Shown: piece after piece, positions 15,365 to 24,680 of the stretch
Layout: every line of letters starts with the position of its first letter
Numbering within the stretch: the stretch's first letter is position 1
Assembly: GCF_030580865.1 (NCBI RefSeq)
Contig: NZ_JAUQSY010000018.1
Span: forward strand, 59,652-123,651
Source: Hymenobacter aranciens
GTDB taxonomy: Bacteria > Bacteroidota > Bacteroidia > Cytophagales > Hymenobacteraceae
Direction: 5' to 3'
Length of the DNA stretch: 64,000 nt
Notes under the pieces: generated by a model
Databases searched by the model: none
What the model was told of the DNA's origin: nothing
Seen by the model: the letters and a program-made list of their open reading frames with translations, nothing else
Translations under genes and position numbers: made by a program

Positions 15365-16720
15365 ATGCGCCTGACGCGGCTGCGCGTCAAGAATTTCCGC
15401 AGCATCGCGGAGCTGGATATTCCGCTCTCGCCCCTCACCGTGCTGGTGGGCCCCAACGGCTCGGGCAAAAGCAACGTGGTGGATGCCCTGCGCTTCGTGC
15501 GCGACGTGTTTGCGCGCGGGCTCGACCAGGCGGTGATGGATAGGGAGGGGATGGGGGTGATTCAGCGGTGGGGGACGGAGGGAGAGGGAATTACGATTGG
15601 GCTGACGTTCTCCCTCAAAGAATATATTGAGGTTGAGTTTAATGGAGTGGATGAAGCAGGGGAACCTGAATTTTCTGCTACTGGTATAAGTCCAGTGGTA
15701 CAGCTTAAATATGAGTTTGTAGTAAAGAAATCAGCCTATGGCGAGGCCTATACTGAAAAGCAGACATTGGCTCTTTCGGCAGAGCAAGACGAATTTCCCA
15801 AACTTACTATATTGAAGAAAGGGAACGTCGTTTCGGGGAAATTGGGGGATGGAGAATGGGTGGCTGATTTGGGGAAAAGAAGATTTTTGCCACCATCAGT
15901 AGATGCCCCATCAGGGGATACTAAACTTGTAGACCTATTCCATTTCAGTAAGTCCTTATTTGGTGCTAAGGTTAGGTCATCGCACAGCTTCACAGAGCAA
16001 GATTTACTTGAAAAAGAAGTAAAATGGTGGACTAAATTCCGAGAAGCTGTTAACCGATTCGTGGAAGAAATAACTGATAGTAGCTTTTTTACATTAAATC
16101 CTACTGACTTAAGGCAGCCCCAGCAGATATTAAAGGAAAGTCCTTTTGACGAAAGTGGGCGTAATATGGCTGCGGTAATACGCCGAATAAAGCGTTATGA
16201 TGAATCGAACTGGCCTGATTTGCAGTTTGCCTTACGTCAAGCTGTAGCAGGCTTTGATACCATCGAAATAGAATCCGTAGGCGGCTACCTCGCCACCAAA
16301 CTCCTTTACCACACCGACGACCCTACCAAGCCCCGCGCCTCCTACCTCGGGCAGGAATCGGACGGCACCATTCGGATGCTGGGGCTGCTGGCGGCGCTGT
16401 ACCAGGAACCGGCCCAGCCGTTTATCAGTATTGAGGAGCCGGAGGCTAATATCCACCCCGGGGCGCTGGCGGTGCTGGCGGGCGTGCTCGACGAGGCCAG
16501 CCTGCGCAGCCAGGTGCTGGTGACGACGCACAGCCCCGACATGCTCGACCACCTGCCGGCCGAGTCGTTTCTGGTGGTGGAGAAGGTGGGCGACGCCACC
16601 CGCGTGGGCCCGCTCGATGCGGGGCAGCTGGAGTCGGTGCGCAAGCGGCTGTTTACGCCCGGAGAGCTGCTGCGCATGGAGGGCTTGCAGCGGCAGGCCG
16701 ACAACGATTCAGCCGAGTAG
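15365..16720 (+). CDS. AAA ATPase of the OLD/RecF-like (AAA_21) type
   Basis: A 451-residue ABC/SMC-like ATPase. It begins LTRLRVKNFRSIAELDI, with Walker A GPNGSGKSN near residue 34. The C-terminal half has the ABC-type features: a GTIRMLGLLAALYQEP helix in the place of the signature, Walker B FISIEEPEANIHP with the catalytic Glu, and the switch His in VLVTTHSPDMLD. The middle (about 15540-16260) holds an unrecognised insert domain and is much richer in A+T than both ends. I chose ATG 15365 from the promoter position; ATG 15320 would add 15 residues. The next gene begins 3 bases after its stop and is a DUF4276 protein, a common partner of such ATPases. Confidence 0.88.
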   Translation: MRLTRLRVKNFRSIAELDIPLSPLTVLVGPNGSGKSNVVDALRFVRDVFARGLDQAVMDREGMGVIQRWGTEGEGITIGLTFSLKEYIEVEFNGVDEAGEPEFSATGISPVVQLKYEFVVKKSAYGEAYTEKQTLALSAEQDEFPKLTILKKGNVVSGKLGDGEWVADLGKRRFLPPSVDAPSGDTKLVDLFHFSKSLFGAKVRSSHSFTEQDLLEKEVKWWTKFREAVNRFVEEITDSSFFTLNPTDLRQPQQILKESPFDESGRNMAAVIRRIKRYDESNWPDLQFALRQAVAGFDTIEIESVGGYLATKLLYHTDDPTKPRASYLGQESDGTIRMLGLLAALYQEPAQPFISIEEPEANIHPGALAVLAGVLDEASLRSQVLVTTHSPDMLDHLPAESFLVVEKVGDATRVGPLDAGQLESVRKRLFTPGELLRMEGLQRQADNDSAE

Positions 16721-16723
16721 AGT

Positions 16724-17356
16724 ATGCCGACGCTGCATCTTTTGGTGGAAGGGGAGGGCGACATTCAGGCCGCGCCGATTCTGCTGCGGCGGCTGCTACA
16801 TGAGGAATATGGGCGCTATGAGTGGCAGGTGGAACCTAAGCATACCATGAAAGTGTGGGGCTTGGCTAAGCTACGCAGTCGGCTAGCAGATTTCATTGAA
16901 CACCTGCGGGGCAAGCGCTGCGATGGTGCATTGATTCTGCTGGATTTGGAGGACCAGTTGCCTTGCGAAGAAGCCCCGGCATTGGCTGAAGAAATTGCTG
17001 CGTTGCGGCCCCTGCCGTTTCCGGTGGTTATTGTGTTTGCCTACCGCGAATACGAGGCGTGGCTGCTGGCAAGCCTGGCGAGCATCGCGGCGCAGTCGGC
17101 GCACTTTCCAGATGGCCTCAGCTATGAGGAAAACCCCGAAGGCAAGCGCAATGCTAAAAAAGAGTTAGAGGTGCGAATGCCAGCTTTGGTGAAGTATAAG
17201 GAAGTGCTGCACCAAGCCGAGTTTACCAAATACCTGGATTTTGAGCAAGCGCGGCGGGCACCGTCATTTCAGCGTTTGGAGCGAGCTATGCAGGAGCTAC
17301 TAACGGCCGTGGATAATGGCGCGGGCGCGGGCATGGTTTCGCCCCGACGGAAGTAG
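16724..17356 (+). CDS. DUF4276 family protein, partner of the AAA ATPase
   Basis: A 210-residue protein with DUF4276 landmarks: TLHLLVEGEGDIQAAPILLRR at the N-terminus, CDGALILLDLEDQLPCEE, and PVVIVFAYREYEAWLLASL in the centre. The conserved Glu of VEGEGD and the Asp pair of LLDLEDQ are arranged as in TOPRIM-fold nucleases, which is why I infer a nuclease-like role; this is not proven for the family. It starts 3 bases after the ATPase stop, so the two are an operon. Split ATPase plus TOPRIM pairs such as OLD-type and PARIS systems act in phage defence. Its stop codon lies at the edge of a family 2 repeat. Confidence 0.85.
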   Translation: MPTLHLLVEGEGDIQAAPILLRRLLHEEYGRYEWQVEPKHTMKVWGLAKLRSRLADFIEHLRGKRCDGALILLDLEDQLPCEEAPALAEEIAALRPLPFPVVIVFAYREYEAWLLASLASIAAQSAHFPDGLSYEENPEGKRNAKKELEVRMPALVKYKEVLHQAEFTKYLDFEQARRAPSFQRLERAMQELLTAVDNGAGAGMVSPRRK

Positions 17357-17417
17357 CGCGGATTTTGTAATCCGCGAGTGAGAACGTTCGGACTCGCGGA
17401 TTACAAAATCCGCGCTA
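17353..17417. repeat. Inverted repeat, family 2 (copy 2, uninterrupted)
   Basis: GTAGCGCGGATTTTGTAATC is matched by the reverse complement ending AAAATCCGCGCTAC. It is the intact counterpart of the copy at 12080-12166 and supplies the stop codon of the DUF4276 gene. Confidence 0.88.
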
Positions 17418-17426
17418 CAACAAAAA

Positions 17427-17455
17427 AGCCCCGCCAGGTTCTGGCGGGGCTTTCT
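17427..17455. terminator. Terminator hairpin between convergent genes
   Basis: Stem AGCCCCGCCAG / CTGGCGGGGCT with loop GTT, preceded by six A and followed by TT. It can end the leftward T9SS gene and the rightward ATPase operon. A copy with the hairpin in the opposite orientation (loop AAC) is at 24681-24712. Confidence 0.88.
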
Positions 17456-17479
17456 GTTGCAGAAAGAAAGGACTTGCGG

Positions 17480-19351
17480 CTATTCTTTCACGAGGCGTTT
17501 GACCACGGTGCCTTCCTGGGCGTGCAGGCGCACGCTGTAGACGCCGGCGGGCAGCTCGCGCAGGTCGAGGGCCTGAGCGATGAGGCCTTGGCGGGGCTGG
17601 GCGCTGCGCTGCAGCAGCACCTGGCCCAGGGTGTTGACCACATCAATCTGCACCGGACCCTGCGCGCGCAGGCCGCTCAGCTCCACAGTGGCCCGGCCGG
17701 TGGCCGTGGGGTTGGGGTAGAGGCTGAGCCCGGCCTGCAGCTGCCGGGGGCGGGAGGCCAGGGGCAGCAGGCTCAGGGTGTGCTGGCAGCCGAGGTTGTT
17801 GGTCACGGTCAGGCGGACCTGCAGGCCGGGGCCGGGCGCGGTGGCGTAGCGGTGCCAGGGCGGGGTGGGGCCGTCGTAGGTGGTGCCGTCGCCGAAGTCC
17901 CAGTGCCAGGCCACGAGCTCGGCGTAGCGGGGGCCGGGCATCGACTGGTCGAGCACGAGCACAGAGTCGCCGCGCACGCTCAGGGCGGGGGCGAAGGCGG
18001 CCGTGGGCGGCGTGCGGCACAGGTCGGGCACATAGGGCACGCCCACCCCGCCAAAGGTGGCGAAGTAAGCGTTGAAGTTCGGCGGTACTGTACCGGCCGG
18101 GCCATACACGCTGCCGGCCAGATAGGCCGAGCCATCGGGGTGGCTCACCATCGAGTACCACTGCGAGGAAATAGCATTGGGGTAGAAATGCGTGTAGCGC
18201 CACGCCGCCGTGCCGGTGGGCGTGCGGCACTCCAGCAAGCCTGGCATGGTGTAGTAGGTAGAGTTGGGAATGGGCACCATGTCGTAGCCACCGAAGACGA
18301 CATTGCCATTGGCCAGGGGCTGGAGCAGGTAGTAGGGCAGGTTGAAGCGCGGGTTGCTGCTGGTGCTGGTCCACTTCACGCGGCCCAGGGTGTCCACGAG
18401 CAGGGCCTGGCCCTGGGCTTTGGGCGAGGTGCCGGTGCCCAGGTAGCGCTCGCCGAGGATGGCCAGCGTGCCGTCGGGGCACAGGCGCAGGCGGCGGCCA
18501 TACTCGTCGTCGCCGGGCTGGCCAAACCGGCGGGTCCAGAGGGTGTCGCCGCTGGGGCGCAGCTTCACGAGGTAGTAGTCCATGCGCCCGCGCGTCGACT
18601 GGCCGGGCGTGTAGGGGGTGCCATCGTCGCAGTAGCCCAGGGCCAGCAACGAGCCGTCGGGGTGGGCAATCACGTCCATAATGTTGCCCACGCCGCCGTA
18701 GCCGCGGCTGGCCCAGCTGTGCTGCCGCAGCAGCTGGCCTTGCCGGTCGAGCTTCCACAGGCCGGGCTTGGGAAAGCTGCTGGTGCCGGGAAACGCCAGC
18801 GAGTTCACCAGGGCCAGGTAGCCGTCGGCCGTGCGCAGCAGGTGGCCCACGTCGCTCACGTTCGCCCACGGGTAGGCGTGCTGCTGGCGGGCCCGCCCCA
18901 GCGTGTCCACGTTCACGAGCACCAGCGAGTCGGCGATGCCGGCGCGGGCGGTGTAGGACAGGCCGAAGTAGGTGAGGCTGTAGTCGGGCTCGGCTACCAC
19001 CCCTTTGGCAAAGTCCTGGCCGCGGGTGCCGGTGTTGCGCCCCAGCTGGCGGTAGCGCACCGTGTCGCCCTGCGCCGTCGTTACCGAAAACATAAATTCG
19101 CTCGGAGCCAGGGCAGGTCGCGCGGGATTAATGTTATTAGCCGTGCCGCAGTGCGCATACCGCCGGCCGGGTAGCGGGAAGGAAAACAGCTCGCCCCACG
19201 AAATGGAATTAGGCTCGGCGCGGTAATAGTACGGTTGGGCGCGTTCGACTAGGAGTGTAGGCTGCGCATGTGCCCCTGCTGCAAGCAGCAGGGGCAGGCT
19301 CAGCAGCCGGGCAGCCCGGAGGGCTGTGGTCGGGAACGTGACGCCGGTCAT
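17480..19351 (-). CDS. T9SS-exported protein with PKD domain and type A sorting domain
   Basis: A 623-residue secreted protein. The N-terminal signal peptide (RLLSLPLLLAAGAHAQ) precedes a long beta-propeller-like region of repeated blocks such as DGSLLALGYCDDGTPY, DGTLAILGERYLG and NGNVVFGGYDMVP. A PKD domain follows near residue 470 (VAWHWDFGDGTTYDGP). The last 80 residues are a type A T9SS sorting domain (YPNPTATGRATVELSGL ... LRELPAGVYSVRLHAQEG). The sorting domain and downstream terminator are nearly the same as in the giant gene at 24738-38114. Its ATG overlaps the stop of the upstream metalloprotease gene by 4 bases, so both are probably translated from one mRNA. Confidence 0.88.
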   Translation of the reverse strand: MTGVTFPTTALRAARLLSLPLLLAAGAHAQPTLLVERAQPYYYRAEPNSISWGELFSFPLPGRRYAHCGTANNINPARPALAPSEFMFSVTTAQGDTVRYRQLGRNTGTRGQDFAKGVVAEPDYSLTYFGLSYTARAGIADSLVLVNVDTLGRARQQHAYPWANVSDVGHLLRTADGYLALVNSLAFPGTSSFPKPGLWKLDRQGQLLRQHSWASRGYGGVGNIMDVIAHPDGSLLALGYCDDGTPYTPGQSTRGRMDYYLVKLRPSGDTLWTRRFGQPGDDEYGRRLRLCPDGTLAILGERYLGTGTSPKAQGQALLVDTLGRVKWTSTSSNPRFNLPYYLLQPLANGNVVFGGYDMVPIPNSTYYTMPGLLECRTPTGTAAWRYTHFYPNAISSQWYSMVSHPDGSAYLAGSVYGPAGTVPPNFNAYFATFGGVGVPYVPDLCRTPPTAAFAPALSVRGDSVLVLDQSMPGPRYAELVAWHWDFGDGTTYDGPTPPWHRYATAPGPGLQVRLTVTNNLGCQHTLSLLPLASRPRQLQAGLSLYPNPTATGRATVELSGLRAQGPVQIDVVNTLGQVLLQRSAQPRQGLIAQALDLRELPAGVYSVRLHAQEGTVVKRLVKE

Positions 19352-22300
19352 TGAATGAGCAATTTATGATGAGCGAGGGAGCGCCCTGCTACCTCCAGCG
19401 TATAAATGTACAGCCCCGCCGGAAGTGTACGCAGGTCCAGCGTCAGGGTGTGCTCGCCTGCCGCCAGAGGCTCGGTGCGGCAGAGGCGGCCGCTTACGTC
19501 GCGCACCAGCAGGCGGGCCGGAGCGGTGGTGCGGTAGCTGATGGTGGTGGTACCTGTGCAGGGATTAGGCACATTCTGGGTCAGGTAAGTGCCCGGTACG
19601 GTGGCGCGGGACGTCGATAGCGTAGCCGCCGCACGCTGCAGGCCAGTTGTGTACCCAAGCGTGGTAAGGCAAGTGACCGACGAGTTGAACGTAGCGCCGG
19701 TGTAAGCTCCCTGTACCTGATTGTCGGGGCCCAGATGGTCGTCTTCTGCGTCGTTGGGCACAGCCGTTGCCGCCTGCTCATAGCGAGCGTAATTCAGCGG
19801 CGGATTACCGCTGCTGTTATACACGTGCCAATACGTGCTACCGGTAGCCGCATTATTATTCCCCGAGTTATTGCCCGTGAAAGCATTGCGCTGCAGGCGA
19901 AGGATAGTGCCAGGAATGCCTGGGGCTCCCGACGGCTCGAAGCTGAAATCAAGCTGCTCGAGGGGCTGCCCGGGGGCCGTGAAGATGCCCGGTGCGCGCC
20001 AGATGCCAAAGCTCTCGCCCCCCACACCGGCGGGCCGCATGAAGGAGTTGCAGTCGACCACGGCCGTGCCAGTGGGTAGGGTGGCATCCTGGCGCTGGAA
20101 GCGCAGGCCAATCTGGCAGCCCAGGAACGTATTGCCCAGCACCTCGCCATCGGCTTGCTCGGCCGGGGCCAGGTAGCCCTGGTACAACTGCTCAAAGTGA
20201 TTGTTGCGCACCAGGGTGGTGCCGGGGCGGGCAAAGAGCCCGGTTTGCGGGTAAGGCACCGCGTAGCGGTAGAGCGTAAACGGTTGCTGCGTCTGCTCGA
20301 AGCGGCAGCGCTCCACCACCAGCGGGTCGCCCTGCGCGTAGATGCCAAAGCAGGTGCTAGGCTGCACCGGCCCGAGCGGGCCCTCCAGGGCCGTTACCTC
20401 GACTAGCGCATCCCGCACGAAATCCAAGGGCAGGTGGCTGAAGGCATTGTCGGGCACCGGGAACGTAATGACGTTATCGGTCCAGGTGCTGGGCCGCTTG
20501 TTGACGTAGTTGTAGGCGGCGGCCACGTAGCAGTCGGAGAATACGTTTTTGCTGGAGTTCAGGCCCTGTCCCTCTGGCATCCATACGCCAAACAGTGCGT
20601 GCTTGAGGGTATTGTGGCTGAACTGTAAGTAGCTCAGGTCGCCATTCAGGTTGAGGTGGCGCCAGCTGCAAAACTGTTTGGTGGGGGTGCGGTAGTGGTA
20701 AGGCGCACGCATCTGGTGCGGGTCCGAGTCGAAGGTGCAGCCCACGATGTTAATAATGCCCGGCGTTGCGCCGGCTCCCTCCTTCAGCATCACACTCTGC
20801 AGGTTGTTGAGAAAGCGCGTGTCGGTGAGGGAGAGGCCGTAAGGAGCCCCTGAGTTCGCGGGTGCGGCACTGGGGTCGAAGGCCAGCACAATGCCGTCAA
20901 TGGCGTGGCTGATTTCGCTGTGCGCCGCCTGCATACCATACCAGCTCTTGATAAGAATGCCGCCCCACATGGCCTCGCAGCTGGCCGTCAGCGTGCCCTG
21001 GTGCACGTTCAGAAAGCCATCATCGCCGATTATCAGATACACCCCTTTGTCAAACGTGAGCGTTGCGCCGGGCTGCACATCAAAGAGGCCGTTGTGGAAG
21101 TACGTATCGATGGGGAAGTGATACGTGTAGCCGCTCTTAAACTCCAGGTCGCCGTGGTAGTCGCCTTTTTCCATTATAATCAGCTGACTGCTTTTCACGC
21201 AGTCGCCGCAGGTGGCGGGCCGCACCTTCACCGTTACTTTCCGTTGTGACTGGCAACCGCTGCCGTTGGTGGCCGTGACGGTGTATTCGGTCGTCACGTC
21301 GGGCGTTACCACCACCGACGAGCCGGTCAGGTTGCCGGGCTCCCAGGTAAAGGTGTTGCTGCTGGCTCCACCGGCGTGTAGCACTGTGCTTTCGCCCGCG
21401 CAAATCGAAGACTCTTCGGCTTTCACCGTAAAATCGGAGCCATTGGAGAAGTACAGGGTTACCTCGCGGCAGACCTGACAGGTCGTGCGGTCGCGGCTAT
21501 TGCCGTACGAGGGCGTGCCCGGAATTCCCTGGAAGCTGGTCAGCCAGGCGCACAACGTGAGCGTAATCTGCTGCGCGCCCTGTTGTTGCAGGGCGTCGAG
21601 GCGCAGCTTGGTTCCCGGCCCGTGGCCCGCAATAAACGTATTGTGGTCCAGATAGGGGCTGCCGCTCCAGGCGAAGTTGGTGGTACCCCCCACGGCGTTC
21701 CCATTGATAGTGCTGGCCTGCGCGATACTGGCGGCCAAATCAATATTGGCGACATTCTCCTTCAGAATGTAGTAGGGCACGCCATCGGCGTCGGTGGCAT
21801 ACTCGGGGCCCGAGCCCACCAGGCACACTACCGGCGTCGGGGTATTGACCACCATGTCGACCAGCGGCCGCACCCGAATACGGATGGAGCGGTTGACACT
21901 GGGGCAGCCGGGCGGAGTTACCTTGCAAGTATAGTTGTATTCCTGCACACTAGCCCCCATCGTCGACACAATGGTGTTGGTGAGCGATTCGGTGAGCGTG
22001 CTGCTGGTGGCTCCCGCCAGCAGGCTGCCATCGCGGTACCACTGGTAGGTATAAGCGGTGTTGGCTAGGCCCCGCAGGGTAAGGGTGACGGCATCGCCGG
22101 AGCATATCTCGTTGAGCGGGTCGCCGGTGGCCGACGACGTCAGCTGCAGCGCCTGACTTTGGATGTCGCACAGGTTGCCCTGGCAGGTGGGAGTTGGGTT
22201 CAGGGTGATGTTCGCCGTTACATCGGGGCTGATGCCCAGGTTGGTGGCGCTGCTAATGGCCAGGGTGCCACTGCCGGCATAGCGCAGGCTGGCGCCGGGC

Positions 22301-24009
22301 TCAATGCAGAGGTAGCTGCCGGGCATCGTTTCCAGCACCCCCTGCTCAAACAGCACGTCGGCGTTGCTACGAATGTGCAGCGTAGCGCCGCTGGCCAGCT
22401 TCACTTTGAGCGCCCCGGGGTTGTTCGACAGGATGCGGTTAGCCGGGTCTTCAATCTGAATCAGCCCCGCGTTGTCGGCATCGGCGGGTGTCGTGGCCGG
22501 GGTGCCGCCCAGGTACAGCTGCAGGCCGTTGGGGCATTCGTAGGCGTCGCTGGTGCGGTACGTGCCTATGTCGGCCCCGCGCAGGATGAGGCGGCCCCCT
22601 TTGTGCACAATTATCTTGGCCGTGGGGCCGGCAAAGCCCAGGCGGCAACTCACAATCAGGGTAGCACCGCTTTTCACGTGGAGGTTACCGCGCATGTTGT
22701 GCACCGTGCGCCACGTCTGCGAACTGCTCACGTAGGTGTCTTGCCCAGCCAGCGGCTGGCAGTGGTCGCGCACCTGGGCGGCGTCCGTCCGAAACTGGTA
22801 AGTGGCATACCCCACGCCGGGCGGCATTACCTCGCCGGCATTCAGCCGGTTGTGCATAATACCAATCTGGCACTGCGACAGCGAATACCCCGGCAGCAGC
22901 GGATAGTCCATGATGTTGTTAGACTCCTGCTGGCCATTGCCCGGACCACTGAAGCTGCAGGTGGCCCCGGTGCCCCAGGCGTGGCCCAGGCCCAGGCAGT
23001 GGCCCAGTTCGTGCGACAGGTTCCACTGCAGCACCCGGAAGGACGCCTGCTGGTTGGCCACGTTGTTCGGGTTGCTGGGGTCGTCGGGGTTGAAGGCGGT
23101 GTTGGGCGCCATCAGCGGGTGATTATACAGATTCCAGTAGTAGCCGCGTAGGATGATGCAGCGGGTGCCCATAGCCACGCCGCCCATGCGGTAGCGGTTC
23201 ACGGGCACCCCGTAGGCATCCAGGTTGGGCGTGCCCACGCCGGGGTGCTCCCCCGTAAAAACGTGGATAGCGTTATCCACCAAATCGTTCGGAATCGCAT
23301 TCTGCTGGCCGGGGTTGGCCACGGTATTCACCACGTATTTGTCATACAGGTAACTGGTGCAGTTGCCGGCAGTGCCTCCCCCGGGGCAGGTGAGGGTGCT
23401 GCCCTCCGACATGTTCCAGGCGTAGGTGTCGCGGTAGTAGCGCACCTGCGCCACCTGAAACTGGATGCGGGTGTCCTGGAGCGGTGCGGGCGCGGTGGTA
23501 ACCGGCGTGGTCCAGCCGCCAGTGGGCGTCGTCAGGCGGTTGTCCAGCTTGCGGTAAATGCCGTTGACGCCCGGTACCGGCCCGCCGGCCCAGTTGCCCA
23601 GGCCCGTTACTATGCCGCGCAACACGGCCTCCTGCGCTCCGCCATCCTGCGCCGGCGACTGCCAGTTTTCGGTGCCGTCGTCTTTCTGGAGCACGTGAAT
23701 AACAAGCCGCACAGTTTTAACCGGCATATTCGGGATTTGCAGCTGATTGACGTAGTAGCCGGGGGCAGCTTCCTCGGGCGCCCCACAGCTTATTGTGCCA
23801 GTAGCTATCTGCATGGGGCCTCCCGGCCCTGGATTGCCGGGCGTATTGGCTGGCCGGGCGCTAAGGCCGGTGGAGTCGGCCGGCCGCCAGTAGCACTCCG
23901 GGAAGGAGTGGGCGTCCTGGGCCCAACTTAACCCAGGGTGCAGCAGTGCTGCGAAGTACAATGCCAGCCATAAGAGCCGGACATTACCAGGTAGGTAAAA
24001 TTTGTTCAT
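19348..24009 (-). CDS. T9SS-exported M43-like zinc metalloprotease, multidomain
   Basis: A 1,553-residue secreted protein. After a signal peptide (LLWLALYFAALLHPGLSWAQ) comes a pappalysin-like (M43) metalloprotease domain with the full metzincin motif HELGHCLGLGH: His333, Glu334, His337 and His343. Beyond it lie a region of KSGATLIVSCRLGF-type strands, Ig-like blocks (TYQWYRDGSLLAGATSSTL), and a right-handed beta-helix-like stretch (about residues 960-1400). A type A sorting domain closes it (NVPNPCTGTTTISYRTTAPA ... LPAGLYIYTLEVAGR). It probably degrades or processes proteins at the cell surface. The 3' end overlaps the next T9SS gene by 4 bases. Confidence 0.88.
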   Translation of the reverse strand: MNKFYLPGNVRLLWLALYFAALLHPGLSWAQDAHSFPECYWRPADSTGLSARPANTPGNPGPGGPMQIATGTISCGAPEEAAPGYYVNQLQIPNMPVKTVRLVIHVLQKDDGTENWQSPAQDGGAQEAVLRGIVTGLGNWAGGPVPGVNGIYRKLDNRLTTPTGGWTTPVTTAPAPLQDTRIQFQVAQVRYYRDTYAWNMSEGSTLTCPGGGTAGNCTSYLYDKYVVNTVANPGQQNAIPNDLVDNAIHVFTGEHPGVGTPNLDAYGVPVNRYRMGGVAMGTRCIILRGYYWNLYNHPLMAPNTAFNPDDPSNPNNVANQQASFRVLQWNLSHELGHCLGLGHAWGTGATCSFSGPGNGQQESNNIMDYPLLPGYSLSQCQIGIMHNRLNAGEVMPPGVGYATYQFRTDAAQVRDHCQPLAGQDTYVSSSQTWRTVHNMRGNLHVKSGATLIVSCRLGFAGPTAKIIVHKGGRLILRGADIGTYRTSDAYECPNGLQLYLGGTPATTPADADNAGLIQIEDPANRILSNNPGALKVKLASGATLHIRSNADVLFEQGVLETMPGSYLCIEPGASLRYAGSGTLAISSATNLGISPDVTANITLNPTPTCQGNLCDIQSQALQLTSSATGDPLNEICSGDAVTLTLRGLANTAYTYQWYRDGSLLAGATSSTLTESLTNTIVSTMGASVQEYNYTCKVTPPGCPSVNRSIRIRVRPLVDMVVNTPTPVVCLVGSGPEYATDADGVPYYILKENVANIDLAASIAQASTINGNAVGGTTNFAWSGSPYLDHNTFIAGHGPGTKLRLDALQQQGAQQITLTLCAWLTSFQGIPGTPSYGNSRDRTTCQVCREVTLYFSNGSDFTVKAEESSICAGESTVLHAGGASSNTFTWEPGNLTGSSVVVTPDVTTEYTVTATNGSGCQSQRKVTVKVRPATCGDCVKSSQLIIMEKGDYHGDLEFKSGYTYHFPIDTYFHNGLFDVQPGATLTFDKGVYLIIGDDGFLNVHQGTLTASCEAMWGGILIKSWYGMQAAHSEISHAIDGIVLAFDPSAAPANSGAPYGLSLTDTRFLNNLQSVMLKEGAGATPGIINIVGCTFDSDPHQMRAPYHYRTPTKQFCSWRHLNLNGDLSYLQFSHNTLKHALFGVWMPEGQGLNSSKNVFSDCYVAAAYNYVNKRPSTWTDNVITFPVPDNAFSHLPLDFVRDALVEVTALEGPLGPVQPSTCFGIYAQGDPLVVERCRFEQTQQPFTLYRYAVPYPQTGLFARPGTTLVRNNHFEQLYQGYLAPAEQADGEVLGNTFLGCQIGLRFQRQDATLPTGTAVVDCNSFMRPAGVGGESFGIWRAPGIFTAPGQPLEQLDFSFEPSGAPGIPGTILRLQRNAFTGNNSGNNNAATGSTYWHVYNSSGNPPLNYARYEQAATAVPNDAEDDHLGPDNQVQGAYTGATFNSSVTCLTTLGYTTGLQRAAATLSTSRATVPGTYLTQNVPNPCTGTTTISYRTTAPARLLVRDVSGRLCRTEPLAAGEHTLTLDLRTLPAGLYIYTLEVAGRSLAHHKLLIQ

Positions 24010-24680
24010 GAATGGTGAGAAAAAACGGGCGCAAATTGTCAGTCGAAGTGGATTGCTGATAAAATGCTGGTTAAAAGATGGTTGTTGGGGTGTTTTGGGG
24101 TGTGCTACATGCTAAAAACGGGCTAGAGGTGGAAGGTGCTTTGCAGAACAGACGAACGTTATGGCTGCACGGTGGAATACTTGTTTTTTGTTATAAAATA
24201 GCAGGTTATGAAAAATGATGGAACCAGGGAAGGGGGCTAATGCTCAATTCAGCAAGAGCGTAGCAAATGTCTTATGAGACGGAGAGGAAAAAAAAGGAAA
24301 CAATGGCCGATTTTGAGACAGTTAAGTCGGCTCTTTTTGCTTGGTAATTCACATATTTGTCCTGAGTATAATGCTTTTCTAAGCGGGCTCATTAAAGCTA
24401 AATTATTTGGTGTTAAATTGTTATTCGAGTTTTGGTTCTTGCAGAAAAACGCGAATAATTTTAGTGGCTTGAAAATAAATTTTTCAACTTCTAGCCAGGG
24501 ATTAACGCTGAGTGAGGAGTTGTTAGCAGTGCCGCTTCTGTTTTGGACCATCGGTATTTCTGGCGTTTTGCCCAGGTGCGGCGCACCAGCCCGTAGCTAA
24601 GGCCCGACTGTTAGCAGGCGAATAGAATAATTGCTTAAGCCCGGGCTGGTAGGTGTTCTACCGCCTACATTTTTGTCCAC
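24010..24680. other. A+T-rich intergenic stretch without a recognised gene
   Basis: About 670 bases between two T9SS genes. The part from about 24240 to 24560 is markedly richer in A+T than the rest of the window and holds only short open frames on both strands with no recognisable protein. The left end must hold the promoter of the metalloprotease gene. No repeat or RNA fold stood out. Confidence 0.5.

Noticed and set aside
15365..17356. Calling the ATPase pair a PARIS system
   Set aside because: PARIS uses a DUF4435 TOPRIM protein; the second gene here fits DUF4276, so only a general similarity is claimed.
17378..19174. A 598-codon open frame on the + strand
   Set aside because: Antisense to the PKD-domain T9SS gene; no family features.
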